Below, one piece after another: positions 6,500-8,038 of a stretch of DNA of 8,038 bases (its first letter is position 1; each line of letters begins with the position of its first letter). The position numbers and the translations under genes are program-made. Source of the DNA: an uncultured Mucilaginibacter sp. (lineage in GTDB: Bacteria > Bacteroidota > Bacteroidia > Sphingobacteriales > Sphingobacteriaceae); NCBI GenBank assembly GCA_903885865.1, contig CAISKH010000576.1, forward strand, positions 1 to 8,038. The letters are read 5' to 3'. The notes below the pieces were generated by a model. The model saw only the letters and a list, made by a program, of their open reading frames with translations, ran no database searches and was not told where the DNA came from.

Positions 6500-7534
6500 A
6501 TGATTATACGTTCAAAAGCACCTCTCCGTTTAGGTCTTGCAGGTGGAGGAAGTGATGTTTCGCCATACAGCGATTTGTACGGGGGGCTTGTTTTAAATGC
6601 TACTATTAATTTATATGCTTTTTGCACTATCAAAGAAACTAGAAATAAGCTTATCAAAATAATTGCTCCTGATATTAACAAATCGGTATCATACAATTCA
6701 TCATTACAATTACCAATGGATGGTATATTGGATTTGCACAAAGGTGTTTACAACAGAATTGCGAAGGATTTTAAAATAACCAAACAATTATCATTTGAAA
6801 TAACAACATATTCTGATGCCCCTCCCGGCAGTGGCTTGGGTTCATCATCTGCGATGGTTGTAGCGATTGTAAAGGCTTTTACAGAATGGTTAGGGCTACC
6901 GCTGGGTGAGTATGAAATGGCACATCTTGCCTATGAAATTGAGCGTATTGATTTAAATCTAAGCGGAGGCAAGCAAGACCAATATGCAGCAACATTTGGC
7001 GGTTTTAATTTTATGGAATTCTTTAATGATGACCGGGTAGTGGTAAATCCCCTTCGTGTAAAAAGATGGATAATTGATGAGTTAGAATCAAGTATGCTTC
7101 TTTATTATACTGGAGCGTCGCGCTCGTCTGCGCAAATTATTGATGAACAAAAGGAAAACACGTCATCAGGTAATACAGTAGCTATTGATGCAATGCATCA
7201 AATAAAACAAAGCTCATTGCATATGAAAGAGGCTATTTTAAAAGGTGATATCGGTTCATACGCAAAGATATTAGGCAGTTCATGGGAAAACAAAAAGCTA
7301 ATGGCCAGATCAATATCTAATAATAATATTGATCGTATAGTAAAAAGAACTTTAATGGCTGGTGCAATAGCTGATAAGGTATCGGGTGCGGGTGGTGGCG
7401 GTTTTATTATGTTCGTAATTGACCCGACAAAAAAAATCAATATTATCAATTCATTAAAAAAAAATAAAGACGGCGAAATTGTTCCATTTCAATTTAGCGA
7501 GGGTGGCTGCCATGGTTGGAAGATTAACAAGTAA
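6500..7534 (+). CDS. hddA: D-glycero-alpha-D-manno-heptose 7-phosphate kinase
   Basis: GHMP-family sugar kinase; HddA phosphorylates D-glycero-D-manno-heptose 7-phosphate at C1 (alpha) to the 1,7-bisphosphate, a step towards GDP-D,D-heptose. All three GHMP motifs are present: PLRLGLAGGGSD (8-19), the ATP-loop PPGSGLGSSSA (108-118), and KVSGAGGGGFIMFV (293-306). LSGGKQDQYAATFGG (154-168), TGASRSS (204-210) and the C-terminal F-x-F-x-x-x-G-x-x-x-W (330-340) are the pattern of the HddA group and separate it from mevalonate, galactose or homoserine kinases. Length 344 is usual. The ATG at 6500 places the first strand correctly; no nearby in-frame ATG lies upstream. There is no Shine-Dalgarno. A 59-base AT-rich gap with a T7 run (6471-6477) precedes it, and a 41-base gap separates it from hddC. 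A8 (7429-7436) and A9 (7456-7464) runs lie near the 3' end. L-fucose kinase-like or related heptose kinases are the main alternatives. Confidence 0.88.
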   Translation: MIIRSKAPLRLGLAGGGSDVSPYSDLYGGLVLNATINLYAFCTIKETRNKLIKIIAPDINKSVSYNSSLQLPMDGILDLHKGVYNRIAKDFKITKQLSFEITTYSDAPPGSGLGSSSAMVVAIVKAFTEWLGLPLGEYEMAHLAYEIERIDLNLSGGKQDQYAATFGGFNFMEFFNDDRVVVNPLRVKRWIIDELESSMLLYYTGASRSSAQIIDEQKENTSSGNTVAIDAMHQIKQSSLHMKEAILKGDIGSYAKILGSSWENKKLMARSISNNNIDRIVKRTLMAGAIADKVSGAGGGGFIMFVIDPTKKINIINSLKKNKDGEIVPFQFSEGGCHGWKINK

Positions 7535-7564
7535 TGAACGTGCTTAGTTATTGATAAAGAATAC

Positions 7565-7570
7565 AAAGGA
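7565..7570 (+). promoter_or_regulatory. Shine-Dalgarno-like site before hddC
   Basis: AAAGGA lies 5 bases before the hddC ATG (7576). It is the clearest ribosome-binding site in the window; the starts of GT2, wzy, the acetyltransferase and hddA have none. It supports the chosen hddC start. The match is short and could be chance. Confidence 0.4.
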
Positions 7571-7575
7571 TAATT

Positions 7576-8038
7576 ATGGAAGCAATTATTTTAGCCGGTG
7601 GTTTAGGAACAAGATTGCGTGATATTGTAAAAGGAATCCCTAAACCTATGGCGCCAATTAACGGAACCCCTTTTTTAAATTATATATTTGAGTGGTTATC
7701 TAATTATCAGGTTAAAGACGTGTCGCTTTCGGTGGGATACAAAGCTGAAGTTATTTTCAATCATTTTAAAACCGATTACAAGGGTATTTCCATAAAATAT
7801 GCTATTGAAAACGTACCCTTAGGTACAGGTGGGGGTATTAAATACGCTTTAAGTAAAACTGTTGAAGACGATATTTTAATAATTAACGGTGATACCTATT
7901 TCCCTATTAACATTAATCGTTTTGCCGACTTTCATCAAAACAATAAAAGTGATATATCTATCGCGTTAAAGCACATGACGGATTTTGACAGGTATGGCAG
8001 CGTAAAAATATTGAACAATAAAATTACAACCTTTAATA
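7576..8038 (+). CDS. hddC: D-glycero-alpha-D-manno-heptose 1-phosphate guanylyltransferase, 5' part
   Basis: Nucleotidyltransferase of the sugar-1-phosphate (NTP_transferase) family. HddC joins GTP and D-glycero-alpha-D-manno-heptose 1-phosphate to make GDP-heptose. The first 154 residues are visible and the frame is open to the window edge. They contain the nucleotide-binding loop LAGGLGTRLR (6-15), KPMAPINGTPFL (23-34) with the conserved Lys, the sugar/nucleotide strand PLGTGGGIKYAL (81-92), and the metal-binding NGDTYF (104-109). The family is usually about 230-250 residues, so roughly 80-100 residues should lie beyond the window. The start has AAAGGA 5 bases upstream and MEAIILAGG fits the family exactly. 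Nucleotidyltransferase is certain; the heptose assignment leans on hddA next door and on the short GGLGTRLR...KPMAPINGTPFL style shared with HddC. A mannose- or glucose-1-phosphate enzyme is the alternative. Confidence 0.82.
   Translation, partial: MEAIILAGGLGTRLRDIVKGIPKPMAPINGTPFLNYIFEWLSNYQVKDVSLSVGYKAEVIFNHFKTDYKGISIKYAIENVPLGTGGGIKYALSKTVEDDILIINGDTYFPININRFADFHQNNKSDISIALKHMTDFDRYGSVKILNNKITTFN

Noticed and set aside
7534..7554. Mini-ORF (M-N-V-L-S-Y) starting in the TAATG overlap at the end of hddA.
   Set aside because: Six codons with no family resemblance; the TAATG arrangement is probably accidental in the hddA-hddC spacer.

Overview
The window is part of a surface-polysaccharide (O-antigen, capsule or exopolysaccharide) biosynthesis locus. 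It most likely comes from the Bacteroidota, and the style resembles Sphingobacteriaceae such as Mucilaginibacter or Pedobacter. This placement is an inference. It rests on AT-rich genes packed nearly end to end, start codons that mostly lack a Shine-Dalgarno sequence, a weak match to the Bacteroidota -7 promoter box, and the general look of the proteins. No 16S or other taxonomic marker is present.

Layout: (1) 19-2185, + strand: a Wzx-type flippase with a TTG start, overlapping by 8 bases a GT2 (rhamnosyltransferase-like) glycosyltransferase. (2) 2197-3069, - strand: a lone SAM-methyltransferase-like gene whose 3' end faces the GT2 gene across 11 bases. (3) 3070-3211: a 142-base divergent intergenic region with a tandem 11-mer and weak promoter-like boxes. 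(4) 3212-6440, + strand: a Wzy-like polymerase, a hexapeptide-repeat O-acetyltransferase (11-base overlap) and a GT4 glycosyltransferase (3-base gap). (5) 6500-8038, + strand: hddA (heptose 7-phosphate kinase) and the 5' part of hddC (heptose 1-phosphate guanylyltransferase), which runs off the window.

How the genes fit together: HddA and HddC are two of the four enzymes that convert sedoheptulose 7-phosphate to GDP-D-glycero-alpha-D-manno-heptose. The glycan built here therefore probably contains a D,D-heptose or a derivative. The GT2 and GT4 enzymes would extend a lipid-linked repeat unit at the inner membrane face, the LbH acetyltransferase and possibly the methyltransferase would decorate it, Wzx would flip it, and Wzy would polymerise it. 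The initiating phosphosugar transferase, the isomerase (GmhA), the phosphatase (GmhB) and the export and chain-length genes are not in the window and should lie outside it.

I did not find an obviously new system. The items most worth a second look are a terminator-like hairpin with a T8 tract inside the GT2 coding region, the reversed methyltransferase that lacks a canonical glycine-rich SAM motif I, the tandem repeat in the divergent region, and the GDP-heptose module. No RNA gene, CRISPR array, insertion sequence or stretch over 300 bases without a gene was seen.
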